64,000 nucleotides of DNA from Ciona intestinalis (GCF_000224145.3 NC_020176.2:496693-560692), one strand, 5' to 3'. Positions 11,537 to 26,500 are shown, numbered from the stretch's first letter. A program made the numbers and translations. The notes: generated by a model not told the origin, from the sequence alone.

Positions 11537-14500
11537 ATGGCAATAGATTTATCTGAGGGTGAATATGCTCTTCAACAAAACACATCCAATATTCAAATTA
11601 TTCAACTCAAATTAACGGATTCTGCGCTAAGAGCTGTTGAATCGTACCAGAATCTACAGGTAAATTTGCCAGCTATACTTTCTCCCCTACATAAATAATA
11701 ACTATAAAAAATTATCTTTTATTTCAGTATGATACAACTGGTTAATGAAGCTTGTCGTTTATAATATACTATAGTCTATATAGCACAGCTCCAATAACAA
11801 TACCTAGATTTTGGTATTATAATTGCATAGTTTTGAATGCTTTTGCCAGGTTTTGTTACTTGAAATCTCAAGAGATAATTACCTTACAATTTATGCTTAA
11901 TTTTTGTTTAATCGAACTGATTAAACGTAGCCAATAGAGTTCCACATCGTCTAGCTTACTACAGTGTACTTCTCTGTTAAGAATAATTAGTAGTTATTTT
12001 AAAATAATGAATGCAGTGTATGGTATAAGATTTTACAAACTCGCTCACTAGTACAGTAGTAGAGTGCAAATAACTATATCTTGTTATAATATTAAGATTT
12101 TTGTGAATAGTTTTGGCCATTTATTTGGGTTCATTATTATAATTATCACACTATTTGTTTAACTTTGTTTTTTCTTTTTTTCGACTGGTTAAAAAAGTTT
12201 GTCAATGGTTATATATAATAGGCTATGGCTATATATATATAATTTATATGAATATGATCAATGGGAATGTGAAATACTTATTGGTGGTACAAAGTTTTCA
12301 CACTAGATAACTTTTTTTTTGTTAAGAATCTTCAGTTGCCAGGAAGCTGTGTGTTTGCTAAGCAAGCAAAGTAACTTTCAATAGATGAATATATGATGTA
12401 GCCTTTTGAGTTACGATGATTTAAACCTCATGTATGAATTATTTATTTCATTTAATTACTATCATAGATAGTACAACATGATGATACAACGGGTAAAATA
12501 TTGTATCATTGGATAAGCTTATATTATAACTTATAAGGCCACCAATGCATCACATTTTAGTAGCTGCTTATATTATAGTGTGAGACTGTGAGTTCCCCCA
12601 GGCAATGTATTGGTCTTACTGCTTGTGTTGATTTGCTGAAATGTCATTTTCTTCTATTTGTTTACAGGGAGACAGAGTAAGCAAACCAACCATTCGCTTC
12701 AATGGAAACCAGGGGGTAAGATAATATTCAAATGCTTAGTATTCATTCAATATCCAGCTTAACATAATTATCAGCCATGCAACCTAAAAATATACAGGGG
12801 AGACAGAGACATAAGGCAACTGCCATAGGTGGCACGGGGACATTTTTTGATCTTTTACATATTTTTTTTGTAAGTTCTAACCTGCCTTGTTAAAATACAG
12901 CAACATACATAGTTGTCAAACATAGGGAACCTCATTGATTATTGTGGTGAATGCAATATACTTTGGCTCTGTATGTTTGTATAGACACCTAACAGCAGGG
13001 TAAAATCTGGGGTGACATTGTTAAAATACAGTTACATATATAGTTGTCAAACATAGGAAACCTCATTGATTAATGTGGTGAATGCAATATACTTTGGCTC
13101 TGCTTGTTTGTATGGACACCTAACAGCAGGGTGAAATCCGGGGTGACATTTTAAAATACAGTTACACTCATAGTTGTCAAACATAGGGAACCTCATTGAT
13201 TAATGTGGTGAATGCAATATATATATTTTGGTTCTGCTTGTTTGTATAGACACCTAACAGCAGGGTAAAATCTGGGGTGACATTGTTAAAATACAGTTAC
13301 ACTCATAGTTGTCAAACATAGGGAACCTCATTGATTAATGTGGTGAATGCAATATATATACTTTGGTTCTGCTTGTTTGTATAGACACCTAACAGCAGGG
13401 TAAAATCTGGGGTGACATTTTAAAATACAGTTTCACTCATAGTTGTCAAACATACGGAACCTCATTGATTAATGTGGTGAATGCAATATATATATTTTGG
13501 TTCTGCTTGTTTGTATAGACACCTAACATCAGGGTAAAATTTGGGGTGACATTGTTAAAATGCAGTTACACTCATAGTTTTCAAACATAGGGACCTCATT
13601 GATTATTTTGGTGAATGCAATATACTTTGGCTCTGTATGTTTGTATGGACACCTAACAGCAGGGTAAAATCTGGGGTGACATTGTTAAAATACAGTTTCA
13701 CTCATAGTTGTCAAACATAGGGAACCTTATTGATTAATGTGGTGAATGCAATATACTTTGAGTCTGCTTGTTTGGTTTGTCATCTAACTCATGGTGAAAG
13801 TTATATAGCTGTAAAGCTTGGGTGCTGAAAAACACCTTTAACATTACACCTATGCCAACTGTTACATTTTCTAATTTATTTATAATCTTTAAGACTCTGT
13901 TAAGATGACAGTTGTACACTTAGCAAGAAATATATTGATATTTACATTGTCTTTAGTACACCATTACAATAATTAAAACTCCATTTATCAGTGTTAATGT
14001 TGTGATCTGCACTTTCCTTTATTGAATTTACAAACAGCTTATACAATCCAAAATGAAAGCATCGGTCGTGTGGTTATAAACGTTTTGATTTCATCGAGAT
14101 TTTGAAATGTAACTAAACACCGGGTAACAGTTTCAAACCAACCAGTGTTCCAATTACAAATTCTTGTTGTTGTTTGAACTATTATGTTATTGAAGGTTTA
14201 CAGTAACTGTAGTCGATCGGTAGGCTATGCAAACAATGTTTTCACAAATATTTATTAACAGTATTTTTAGCACAGAAATAATCATATATAATATATATAT
14301 ATATATTTCATTTTTTATGTTTTCCTGTTTAATTACAATCAATATTTTAAGTACAGATATAATTACATGGAAAACAAAATAAGGGACTACATAGTCTTTA
14401 CAATTGCGGGAGTCTAAGGGGCTGTCAACCCCCTTAATAATGTATTCCTTTAAAAATTAAAACGTTTGAAAAAAAAGAAACTATTTATATGCCAGGGAAG

Positions 14501-17500
14501 TGTTATAAAATTGGTTTACCACAAATGAGGACATAATTATACACATTTTACAATTTATTTTATAATACTAGCAGCATATTTTGTGAGTAGACTATAGTGA
14601 TGAATAGTTTACAATTTGAAAAGTAATATTTTAATGGCTGCCTGTGTTTTAACTTGCTACCTGGAAAAGTATTTTTAAATGCGTGCAGCCTTATCTTTAC
14701 TAGGTAACTTCAGCTGAAACTTTTAGAAAACTTTAATCAAATGCCTTCCTAGGCTTCCTGTGTTTAAAGTTTAGTTATAGAACTCAATAGTTCTTTGTTT
14801 TCGTTATGAATTTTAAGTTTAGAATTGTTAAAATCAGATAGATGATGCGGCATGTGGTCTTAAGGAACTAATACCAATGTCGTTGCTCCTACATGTCCCG
14901 CTTCTTTCTACCCAATAAATGTAAAGAAGACTTTTAATATAGTCCAATCCTATAATTTCTCATTTATTGGTTTTCCCTACCATAATCAGAGAGACAATAA
15001 ATTTGAAAAAAAAGATGGCATTCACTGGTTAGAGGTAACCAAAAGTTTTGAGCCTGACCACACAAAGTTAAGCCTTGTTTCTTAATACTTTCTGATGCTT
15101 GATAAATGAATTCACGCTTAATTAATAGTCATGGGAAATATAATTAAATGCAGTGACGTTGATATTGTAAAATTTCCAGGGTTTGCGACAAAAAAATGTG
15201 TTTGTAGTTTTCTAAGAATGTTTTAGGAATAAATTACTTTTACAACTGGAAAATCCAGGGGTTTTTGCAATTCCCTGCCAAATTCTTAGGATAGGCATGC
15301 ATACACTGCCCCTGCACCATAAAATGCACCCCATAGCCGATGTTGTTTGCTTGAACTGACAGAGTTCACATGTGTTTGGTTTTATTTATTATCATAATTC
15401 ATAACATAAGGTAGCTCTTCACACTCAAGTTGTTACAACCAACAAATGGTATCTAGGTCACATTTGCTTATTCAGTCATGTTTGTCTGCTAATGTGTGAG
15501 AACTGATAACATCTAATTCATTTATAACTGTAGAATAGTTTGAAGGTTATATTAAATTATTAATTGTAAGTCATATTAAGACAACATCAAACTAGTTTGT
15601 ATCTTTATGCTCACTTTCTTTCAAGGTCACATTAATGAATTAATTTGTGAGTTTGTGTCTGTTACATTTTATGGTCTCATGTTTTCCACTGATATTTTTA
15701 AGATATTGTTGTATCTTTAAACTGTCATTTTTATCTTTTACACCAATTGAAAAGATCTTTGTTATAATTAATAAAAAAGATAAATACTTTCAAGTTGGCC
15801 ATGCTATGACCACATACAGTTTTATTCCACATTGACCTAAGTGTTCATTATGCCTGGTGGCAACTTTCAGACGATTGTACAGCAATTAATAATACATAAC
15901 GCTACCTCAGCGTGACTTTAATTTGCGCTCTGTCTCAATGAATCATCTCCCACAAATCCCCCATGTCCAATTCCTAATCCAGGTTCGATGTCTGGGAGTC
16001 TGGACATACTGTTATGTTGACTGTTGGCCATTCATTAAACACTTGTGTTTACTGGAGATTTTTTGTATTTAAACTTATTATGGAAACACAAGCTAAAATA
16101 TTCAATTATTGGTAATACAATACCACAATGCACAAACAGTTTATGGTTCTATTTGAATAAGAGACTAACAATGCCATTTCGGCGAACTATGTATCTTTTA
16201 TTATACAGTTGGTTCGACTTTTTGTCTGTTACTTTTTTGTAGCACCATATCCTAATTTTTTAGGGTCTTTTTACTTTATTATTCGTAATATTCTTAGTCA
16301 CCTTATTCACATAACTGTAGGCTAGTATCTCTATAATACACAGTGAATGCCACCTGATTAGTCATATTGGGTTAGTAGTGTAGGGTTTAACCCTTGTTTA
16401 ATGAGCCTGGTGTGTTCTTGACTCTCTGGCATGCCTTGCCATAGTCATAAGATCTCCCATATAAAACAGTCATAAGATCTCCCATATAAAACATTAGGAC
16501 TCGAACAATGTTCGGAATGTTGTATTTAAACTTTATCCAAATGTAGTATTATAAATTACGATTACAAGTTCTAAAATGCTAAAATGCATTAACAGAAATA
16601 ATAAGGACACAATTTTATTAATAGGCTTATAAAGAAATACTACTCTTATTTTCAAACCTGTCAAAATCTGACACTTTTTAGGGACGACATATGCTTAGCG
16701 TTGGTGGTTATGGTCGTATAGGTTCAAGCATGTTCCGCCAACAAAACGTTTATTGCTCTTGTCTACGTCAGGGCCAGAGAGAGAAATTTTCCCGCTGCAG
16801 AAACTCCGTTCTTGCAGCTTCCTATAGCGCTTTCGGTTTCTGCTGATACTAAAACTTACGCGTGGGAGTTTTTATTGTTTACTTGGTTTACCAAATAAAA
16901 ACCCGTTGCTGTAGTAAATGTTAGATGCTAAGTTCTTCTATCTATATCAAAATAAAACGTCTTGAAACTAATATTTAGGCCAATACCTATAGGTTGCGAT
17001 ATCTATAAATGTAAGCCTGGTTCCGTATCGGGTTACTTGCGAATAGTTTCGGTATTTCCTAATCTGCTTGTGTGAGGTTTTAATTTAATATCACAAGCTG
17101 TAAAAAACGCAACAATAAATAACTACTTAACTGTTTCGATTAGAGCAATATTGTTTGGTAGTTTAACTGTTGCTCTGTATAGTTGGTTTATTTGAAATGG
17201 ATATTGGTATCTGGTATGACATATGACATATTAATATTATGATTATAACCACGCATTTTCCAAATTTACTTGTAAAAAACTTGCAATGTAACGTATATGA
17301 GGTAAAGTAGATTTCGTGTTACATAATATTCCATATTTCCTAGTCGCGAGGATACGGTTATATAACCCTGTAGTTTTATTTGCCACCAAATGGGACGATA
17401 AATTAGTATGAAAACCTGGACCATCTTACTCCAAATATATGTATGGTATTACCGGCGTACCGCGTATGTTGCTAATACGCATTGCATTAGTGGTCGATTG

Positions 17501-20500
17501 TACCATATTTGCTGCATTGTCGGCGCCTCATTTTCGCGTGAATACGGCGGAAGAGACTCTATGCAGTGAAGCATATGGTGCTGTTAATGTTAAAGAAACT
17601 CACTTAGCTGCTCATATTAAAAGTTAAAACCCTGTATTTTGCTGCATGCCTGTATATAATAACTATATACCACAATGATCTTTTTTAAACAGAGTCGGTC
17701 ACTTGCTTAAACACATTTTATCAATCATTGTTTAAGTTTCGTCCTTGTTTTGTTAGAACCGTTCGTGTATCAAATTTTACCGAACAGTCGCCTAATGGAT
17801 ATTGTGGTATCAATTTACTATAACATAGGATACCATGCAAGGAATTCATTTACCACGAAGCCCTAATATCAAACCACCTAATATATATATGTGTGTGTAG
17901 TATTGATTTCATGTTGTGTACATGTGTCAAACACGGGCCTCTCGCACGACACGAGACTTCGTGTTTCCTTCGAACATTACATGTGTGATCGCCTTACTTT
18001 AGTTTCGCCAATAAGCCGAACTGAACCCAGAAAACCTCGAAGAGGCAGACACGTACCGACGTACGCTTGCCATATCTGTATTGATAATTGAAAATATAAC
18101 GCAGTTGCTTCCAGGTTGTTTGCGTTCATATAATCCTGGTAAAATAGATGTAAATATGTCAGTGGACTGTTGTTTATCATACCGGTTTAAATTATCATCG
18201 TAGAAACGTTTCATTGACTTGCTAAAAGAGAATTTCTGTCAGTTTTAGTTTTATCTTTTAAGACCGGTGTTAATAAGACCACAAGTAAAAAAAATCAAAA
18301 TATATTTTCAGCTTATAATTTGCAACAACAACATGCATATCCTTCTTAACTGTTTGGATAACACGTATGTTGTTGACATTACAGAACCATATCACCGCGC
18401 GCCCTGCGTCTCCCCTGCAATATATTTAACCTACGCAAAGGTTGGGTGTCATTATGTATCGCTACATACGTGATAGCTATTGGCTGACCGCCGCTGTTGC
18501 CTTACTTAATGCTTAATATTGTGTTGCTACGTTATATTATAAAAGAACACCAAGGATAATTTTGCGTTTGATGTTTAATAGTTAAAGACACCGTTGTGTT
18601 TTGTGACGTCATATGGTCCCTGTTTCTTACTAGTATTTGCAACATATTTGGTAATGTTCCTACTTAGACCACTGCTCAATAATATTCCTGGTGTCTCCTA
18701 AGAGTTTTGTCATTTTGACGTCTTCTGTCAACAGCTGTTCCTTCGTTACGCAAGCAAACACCGTCGGCTGTTAAAACATATAACAAGCAAATGGTATTCA
18801 CTGTTACACGTTCGCATTATCAATGTTAATATTGTTTTGTTGTTACTTTAAATTTTGTCGTTAGACTGTTCCTATTCAGTAACAAATGTTGGTTCTTATG
18901 AATCTAAATATGGCTGTTCATTATACACAATGTGTATGGGGGTTGTGCGGGGAAACTGTTTCCGGAATTTACCGGTTTCAATCCAATGAAAACCTCTTGT
19001 TACCTGATTGGTTGACAGTTTTATTAACTGCCATCTGATTGGTTAAATCTTGTGGGCGGTGTAAACATCATACCGAGGAAAACTCCCTTATGATAATTAA
19101 GCGTGCCCGTTTGTAATTAAATCAAGTCGTTCTGATCGTGGCGAAACCACCGTGGGGTGTATAAAACCAGTTTGATTTTCACATAATTTGTTTAGTATAT
19201 CGTGGCCTTGTAGCCCTTGTTTACTTTTAAATTAATATTAAACTGTATATTCGTGCCCCATGCCTACACACCATGCGTAAAAAATGTACATGAAGAAGTT
19301 GGCCATTACGCAAATTGCGATCTGGCCCACTAAATTTATATTAACATTGATTTATAAGAAACATAGTTTTCTTTTTTATTCCGTGACCTTTTTAACTTTT
19401 AAATTAACCTTTATAGTAAACTAATCTAACTTCAAATACAGAGCATAAGGATACCTACCGACGGTGGAAATGACACGCAAACTTTTACATTCCAATTATC
19501 AGCATTGAACCAATCCGCAGCTATAGATGGTGTGCAGCAGTATTATACCGGGTACAATTACTTTATATTTGCGTATTCATAGTTTAACATATATATTTCA
19601 ATCAAACATGTTTTATTAAAGTTATGTATATTATATGTATGCATTTTGTCTTTGTCACGAAATGGTAAGTTTGCGCAGGCACTTAAATGCCTTTATATGC
19701 GACGTCTTTCAAAAAATAAAATGGGGTTTGCGCAATATTTTATTGCTTTTCTGCACGTTTTATTGTATTGCCTAGAAAGTTTTTCCACCCCTGTTATACA
19801 TTATGTTCCCAACGACCGTTACAATTGTCATTGTATAAGTACCATGTAACTTACATACGATCGTTGTCCTGTAGTTTAGAATGCGTAGTATTTCTCCTAA
19901 CAAGCCGTTGCAATTATCGTATATCAAGTTTCACCGATGAAGCCACGAGAATCTATTTATAGCCCACCTTCGTCATCATAGTGACCGCTATAACGTGTTC
20001 CATGATAGTCGTCCATGGCTGATTTAAACTAAACAAAAATTCCAAAACGCACGTGTTATTTATAGTGTTAGAAACATCACGGAAAATGACAAGTGTAACA
20101 TCGTAATAGCAAGTGGTTAAAAACTTGTTAAACGTTTTCAATAAGCGTTTATATTTATTTGGTTAGATCGGGTAATACTGGCTCACAATCCACTTTAAAT
20201 GCTGTTGTAAGAGCAAAGTAATTTTATTGAATGCCGGTACTTTTTGTGAAATGCAGTTTGGAATACTGGGCCACACATTGATTAATCGTGATTATGTGTT
20301 TATTGCACTCGAAAACGCATTTAAACAACACTTGATTTAGTCGCACCCTTGATGACATGTACTGATTCCTTCCACCTCTTAAATAGGTGTAAAAAGATTT
20401 CCCAAAAGAAAATTAGGAAACTGGTTGCCTTGTTTTTCCGGATTTATATATTTACCGCATTTTAAAACTGCGTTTGTAATTTAGACTTTAGGTGCCTATG

Positions 20501-23500
20501 TTTAAATACCACATAGTCCGAGATGAATGAAACATATATGTATATATATATATATATATACACAGTTAAATGCATGTTATTTTTATTATATATCTTCCAA
20601 TTTTAAGCATAATGAATTTAAATGAATTATGAATTATCTATATTAATGTGTGTATATGTCGAATTTACATTGGCTTAGTACAATACATAATTAGAATCCC
20701 AGAGTTTAACCATTAACTAAATAATGTATTAACTGTATGGTATTTACAGAGATACAAGAGGCCGTATCTCTATTATGGGGGCAATTCAGCACAAGATCAC
20801 GGTTAACGCAAACGACGAATCGTACAACGCAACGCGTAAACGCATGACATTGGTAAAAGAACAAGAGCAAAAAACAAGGTGCACACTTTGCCTATAACCT
20901 ATATTTTAGCGTATATTGCTGTACGGTTTAAATAGAAGCTCACTATACACTGCTGTGGGAAGTGGGAACATCTATAAATTGTGCAAATTGAGTTTTTTAA
21001 AACTATTTTGTTTTATTCTATAATATGGTTGATTGGTTGTCCCATTACATTACCCCAAGTAACATCTAGGCTGCCTATCATGTGCGTAGTTTATGCGCCC
21101 ACTGTGACTCCGTGATGGACTGTATTTCGTCGTTACACTTGGTTTTAATATAATATACTGGTGATGTTTTGGTAAAATGTAAACAAAGGTTGAAGAGAGA
21201 TATTCGTATATATGTTAACACCTTGATAACTTATTACAATCTTAATTCCAAAACCCGCATGCTGCATAAATGGTCACGAATCGAATCCCTTTTCCACATA
21301 TTAACGTATCATTCTAACCTACTATCGGTTACGGTATTGAAATGTTATTGATTGTTATATCCGTACACCTGAATGAACCCAGGTCATGTCCACTGTAACC
21401 GTATAGTGGTGTATTGTAATTAATATCAACTATAACGAACCGTGGGTTTGTGTCGTATTTATTAATGTTGCAATCATTATTTGAAGGATAATTTCTTATT
21501 TAATAGGCAAATATACACGTCTCCTTCTTTGGGTAAAATATACATATTAGACACACGTAAACCGCCTTGTTGTAGTCACTGGATGTTTTAACTCGTGTGG
21601 AAATTAAGGTTAACACTTTTCTGAACTGCCAAGCGTGCAGCCTCGGCGTATGTATACTACTGTGTGGTAAGATGGATATCGTTAGCACATAATATCCCAT
21701 ATTTCCTAATCATTTTTTACCAATTAACAATGCTCTTTTAGTCTTGAGAATACGGTATTATTATTTTGCAATTTTTGTTTTGTTTACCACCGAATAAGAT
21801 GATAAAACATGCACCATCTTACCCCAACTTAATAACTAACTTTATATATGTATATACTGTATGTATATATATAGTAGGTTGGGGGAAAATGGGACACATT
21901 TTCATTCTATTTTCTCGCCCAATTAAAATGCAAAAAATTATAAAAGCCTATCCTCACGACTCCCTTAGACCGTTGTTAATTGTTTAAAACACGATCAAGA
22001 CATTTAGATATTATGTGCTAAAGGTGACCCATCTTCCCCCACCCTACTGTATATATATATATACGTTCAAACTATAGGAAAATTTATATTTTTTCTGTTA
22101 ATTAGACACTGGCCACGTGAGTCACCTAGCCTCATGTTAATTGTTTAGATTATAGAACTAATACGTGATAAAATGAACTTGAATTAACCGGTTTGTGTAT
22201 CGTGTTTGACCTTGAGATTATACACCTTATGCCCTGAGGCGAATCGAAACTCAGAGAGGTAAAAACTAAATAAACATAGACGTTATTTAAGCCGATTGGT
22301 GAACTTGTAGTTACGCAAGATACACCTTCGCCTGGTATAGCTTTTTAAATAAATCTTGATTGATTAACGTTTATTTTAACTTTTTTACCTAAACTTTTGT
22401 TACTGGAATTTTGGAAAAACGTTGTTACCTGCATTTACACGCATTTTTTAACAGTTATTTGTTTACTTTGTGTAAAGTCCATTCAACCTGCTACCCGTTT
22501 CACCATTTTAAACAGCCCGCGTGGTTCGACGTATATCTTAATTTTAAACCATGCAAATTCTTGCAAGCGTTTATATTCAGCATTCTATGTTACTGACATT
22601 TTGAAATATGGTTCGTTTCCGCTGTTGTTGTTTACGATGGGAATGACGTTGGTACTTGAGAGTCGCTGCAACTCTTCTATGCAAAATACACGTGTTGTAT
22701 ATTTTGAACCAACAGAATAAGCTTTCGTCGTTATATTAGATTTACATGTCTTTCCACTTATCTGTCACAATTACATTTATAATATATAGTAGGTTGGGGT
22801 AAGTGGCTCATGTTTTCATTTTCTTTTATCGTCCCATTTAGTAGTAAACATAGAATATTTACAGAGATATATAGCCGTATCCTCGCTGCTCTAAAAGGGC
22901 GTTGTTAATGTTTTAAACACGATTGAGAAATATGAAATATTTTGTTTTACGTGCTAACGCTATCCATCTTACCCATATCTACTACTGTAAGCATATGCTA
23001 GCAGCTTTTATGTGTTCATCAACACAAGTAATATAACAGGCATTTATGTCGTCGCATGCGGTAACCACGTTTTCTCATGTTATATATTATTTATCCAATC
23101 GATACCTACAGCGTTATACGCCAAGCCTAACCATCGTAGCCAACACGCGTTCCTCGAATGCGCAAAAGTTGTCAAACTATGATTAGACCCACGACTATAA
23201 CCACCCTGTATTGCATGAGTGCAAAGCCTGTACACCAAGCGTGGCAGGTGCATGATATGATCACGCCGTCAACTCATGACAGGGTTTTAATTATATTAAG
23301 CCAATTATTTTAAAACTTTTTGACCCCCCCCCTGTACACGAAGTCTTACACCTTCGACATACGTTGACATTGTACATATGCATCCAAACACGTTTCGGTT
23401 ATCATATACGTTAATGGCGTGTTATATACGTATCTCATTAAAACTGTCACAGTGCAATAATGCAATCTGTGTGGTGATCAATCTGTATAATAAATATAAA

Positions 23501-26500
23501 CAGGCGTATAAATTACCATTTTGGAAACTTTGGTCACTATTTTTACCCACGAGGTTTCGTCGCAAAATTTACGTTTTTGTTTACCATTATGTGACGTCAC
23601 GATGGCGTTTGTTACGAAACTGATGGCGTGTTTTTAAACGCCCGAGGTTACGCGAAACAGCAGCATGTCACGAGAATTTAATTGTCGCCTATAAACGGTC
23701 TACGCTTTACAACTTGGCTGACATTAATATGCTGGTATTTTGTTTACAATTCATTCGCTACAGGGGAATCCAGTTCGCTTATGTTCCTTCTAACATCTCG
23801 ATGCTTATCGCTGTTTATTGACATTGACACTTGTGACGTCACAGATCAAGGCTAAATATATGACGCGCGCGTGCGTTTCCTCGTTGACACAGCGTCTGTG
23901 ACGTCATAGGCGATTATTTTTGGTATTCTACATTTCTCACGGACCATAAAGATGAATGCGGAAGGCCCTTTAATATTATCAGACATTGTTTCAGAACTGT
24001 GACACAAAAAGATAAGAGTATTTAGATTTTTTAACCCGGTGTGTTTTTTTAATTCAATGCATTTTAAACTAACTCCGCTATATTTGTATTCATTAACTCA
24101 ATACAGCATGTTGTACAGTTTACAATAATCATTTTGATAAATTAACTTCAAATTTGTCCTAAACGAAATTAAAGTTCCAACGTTAATGATGTCAAATGGG
24201 GCCATTTGTTTAATGACATCACAATAGGGGAAAGTTATGTAACATAACCGCTTATGACTTAACAAGTACCTCTTGCAATCGAAAATCCATTTAAAACCAT
24301 TTAAAAGCCACTTGATCTAACTTTCCACTTGCTACATCCTGTATGGTGAGGTTATGTAATTCATAATGGTATTCTGGTATTATATATGGGTAAGGTCCTA
24401 CAGAGTGGCGTACCATGAAACCTCGGATTTAAACCAGATTTTGACCATTACTGACCTAAATTTCTAAAGATGGATATTTTATGTTAACCTTTTTGTTTGT
24501 TATAACAGGATCAATAAGTGTATTTTAATGCATGTTGTTCTGTCATTATTTATTGTTTTATTACTTTTTGCATTCGTATGATTTTATTGGCATTCAAAAA
24601 AAAACAAATAGTGTGTGGGCCATATAATATATTGTTTTACACCCTTGTGCTAATTATACCGAACTGTAACCTAGATAAATGCCTGCAGATTGCAGAAGTA
24701 CATAATAATGAGTGTTAATATTTACATTTTATGCAACTTTTTAAATGCAAACACAGAGTGGTTAAACGTTCAACCTTTTTTAAATGCATGATAGTTGTAA
24801 TAGATTCATTACTTGACTCATAAACGATAGACTTCTAAATTGTGTGTTGCATATCTCCATATGGTGCTTGTCAGTAGTCTACTGCATAAACCTTTTATGT
24901 TGGTCGTTACTACTAAGTATGCTATGATCATTGAATGCAAAGTTAATTGATAATATGACCGCTCAATACTTTTTTTACATATTATTTTTCTTACTTTTGT
25001 TTTTACATTATAGAAGAACAAAAGAACATAGGTTACCCTATAAGTCCAAACATTAAATATACAATACAATATGCACAGTATCAGTGTGTTAAACTTGGTG
25101 ACATTTTGGTATTTTTGCATTAAATGATAAAGCAACACTTGTTGCTTGTTGGGGTAATTGGCCAACTCTAAATCTGAAGCCCCATGGCTTGCCAAGTTGT
25201 AGGACCTCACCTAGGTGGAATAAAACCTTTATTAAAACATTTATTTCTACTTTAATAAGGTTTTTGAAGTTAAATAAATCATTAAATAATTATTACTTAG
25301 TTGAGGAATGAACTGATTAAGTTAGGGTTATAAAGTATTTGAATTAAAAGTTAGATTTAATACATTCATAATAATATAAATAATTTAATTAACAACATTT
25401 TTTGTTTTAGCACAAAAGAGATTAAACAACCATCTTCATCTAAACTTGGTAAGTTTCAAACTAATATTGGAACTATGTATTAAACTTACATTCTAATACA
25501 TAAATAATAATATAATAATATGAATAATTCATTTTAAAACTAATATTGAAGTTATGTTATGTACTAAACTTTGCTTAATTTGTATCCAAACATAATCAAA
25601 TTTCTTCTGTTATAATCATTATATTGCACGTATTTAATGGTCTGTAAATATATATTAATAACAATAATTTACTTTCTTTCTTCTAATTGCTCAGTAATTT
25701 GTTTTAATTAAATAATATTTACCTACAACAACTCACTGTGAGCTCTTTTAGATTTTTTATTCGATCAACCCCTTTTTTATTTGATGATCTTTTCCTACTT
25801 TTTATCCATAGTGTGTTTTATTTAACGCCTGTTGTTTTGCTGTTAATTCGTATTCCTGCGTTGTTTAAACAACATGAATTCTTATTGTAATCGAAAGAAA
25901 ATATAAAATTATGGTATTAATATATCTTATGTATAATGTACCATTTTTATGTTTTTTTTACTTCAGGAAAAAAGAAGCTTGTTAATCGTCGAATCCGAGA
26001 CCAACATTTAAATAATGTCCGTACGTCCACACCCCCACCTGGTAGACCAACCAATAATACATCATTTGCAAGGTGGGTGCCTAAAGGTGGCTGTACACAG
26101 TATCCGGCATGCGAATTTGCTTGCAAAGTCGTATGCAAACCCGTTTCCAATTCTGCATGCGGCAGCGAAATCCGGACAAAACAGACAAAGCGGACGAATT
26201 CCGGATACTGTGTTTTCTAACTCTACCACCCAATGGATTGATGTGTATGGTTAGGGATGCACATTACAGAATAATTAGGTATTCTAGGATATCCTAGAAT
26301 ACTTTAATTCGAATCTAGAATTCCGAATCTAGAATTTCGAATCTAGAATTTCGAATCTAGAATTTCGAATCTTTTTATATTTATAGGAAAAAAAATTTTA
26401 CGCACAAAAGTCAGTTTATTGACCCTTTCATAACAGCCTTGTTGGATCTTGAGTTGTAAAATGATCAAAAATTGTACTATTGGGTAGTTTTTGCGTCATG

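Noticed and set aside
12885..13790. CRISPR-like array
   Set aside because: The units are tandem without unique spacers and lie in an animal intron.
17439..17627. 62-codon open frame in ELL intron 2 with a hydrophobic start
   Set aside because: It begins at the decayed end of a MITE, has no splice or promoter context, and its openness can be explained by the CpG-rich composition there.
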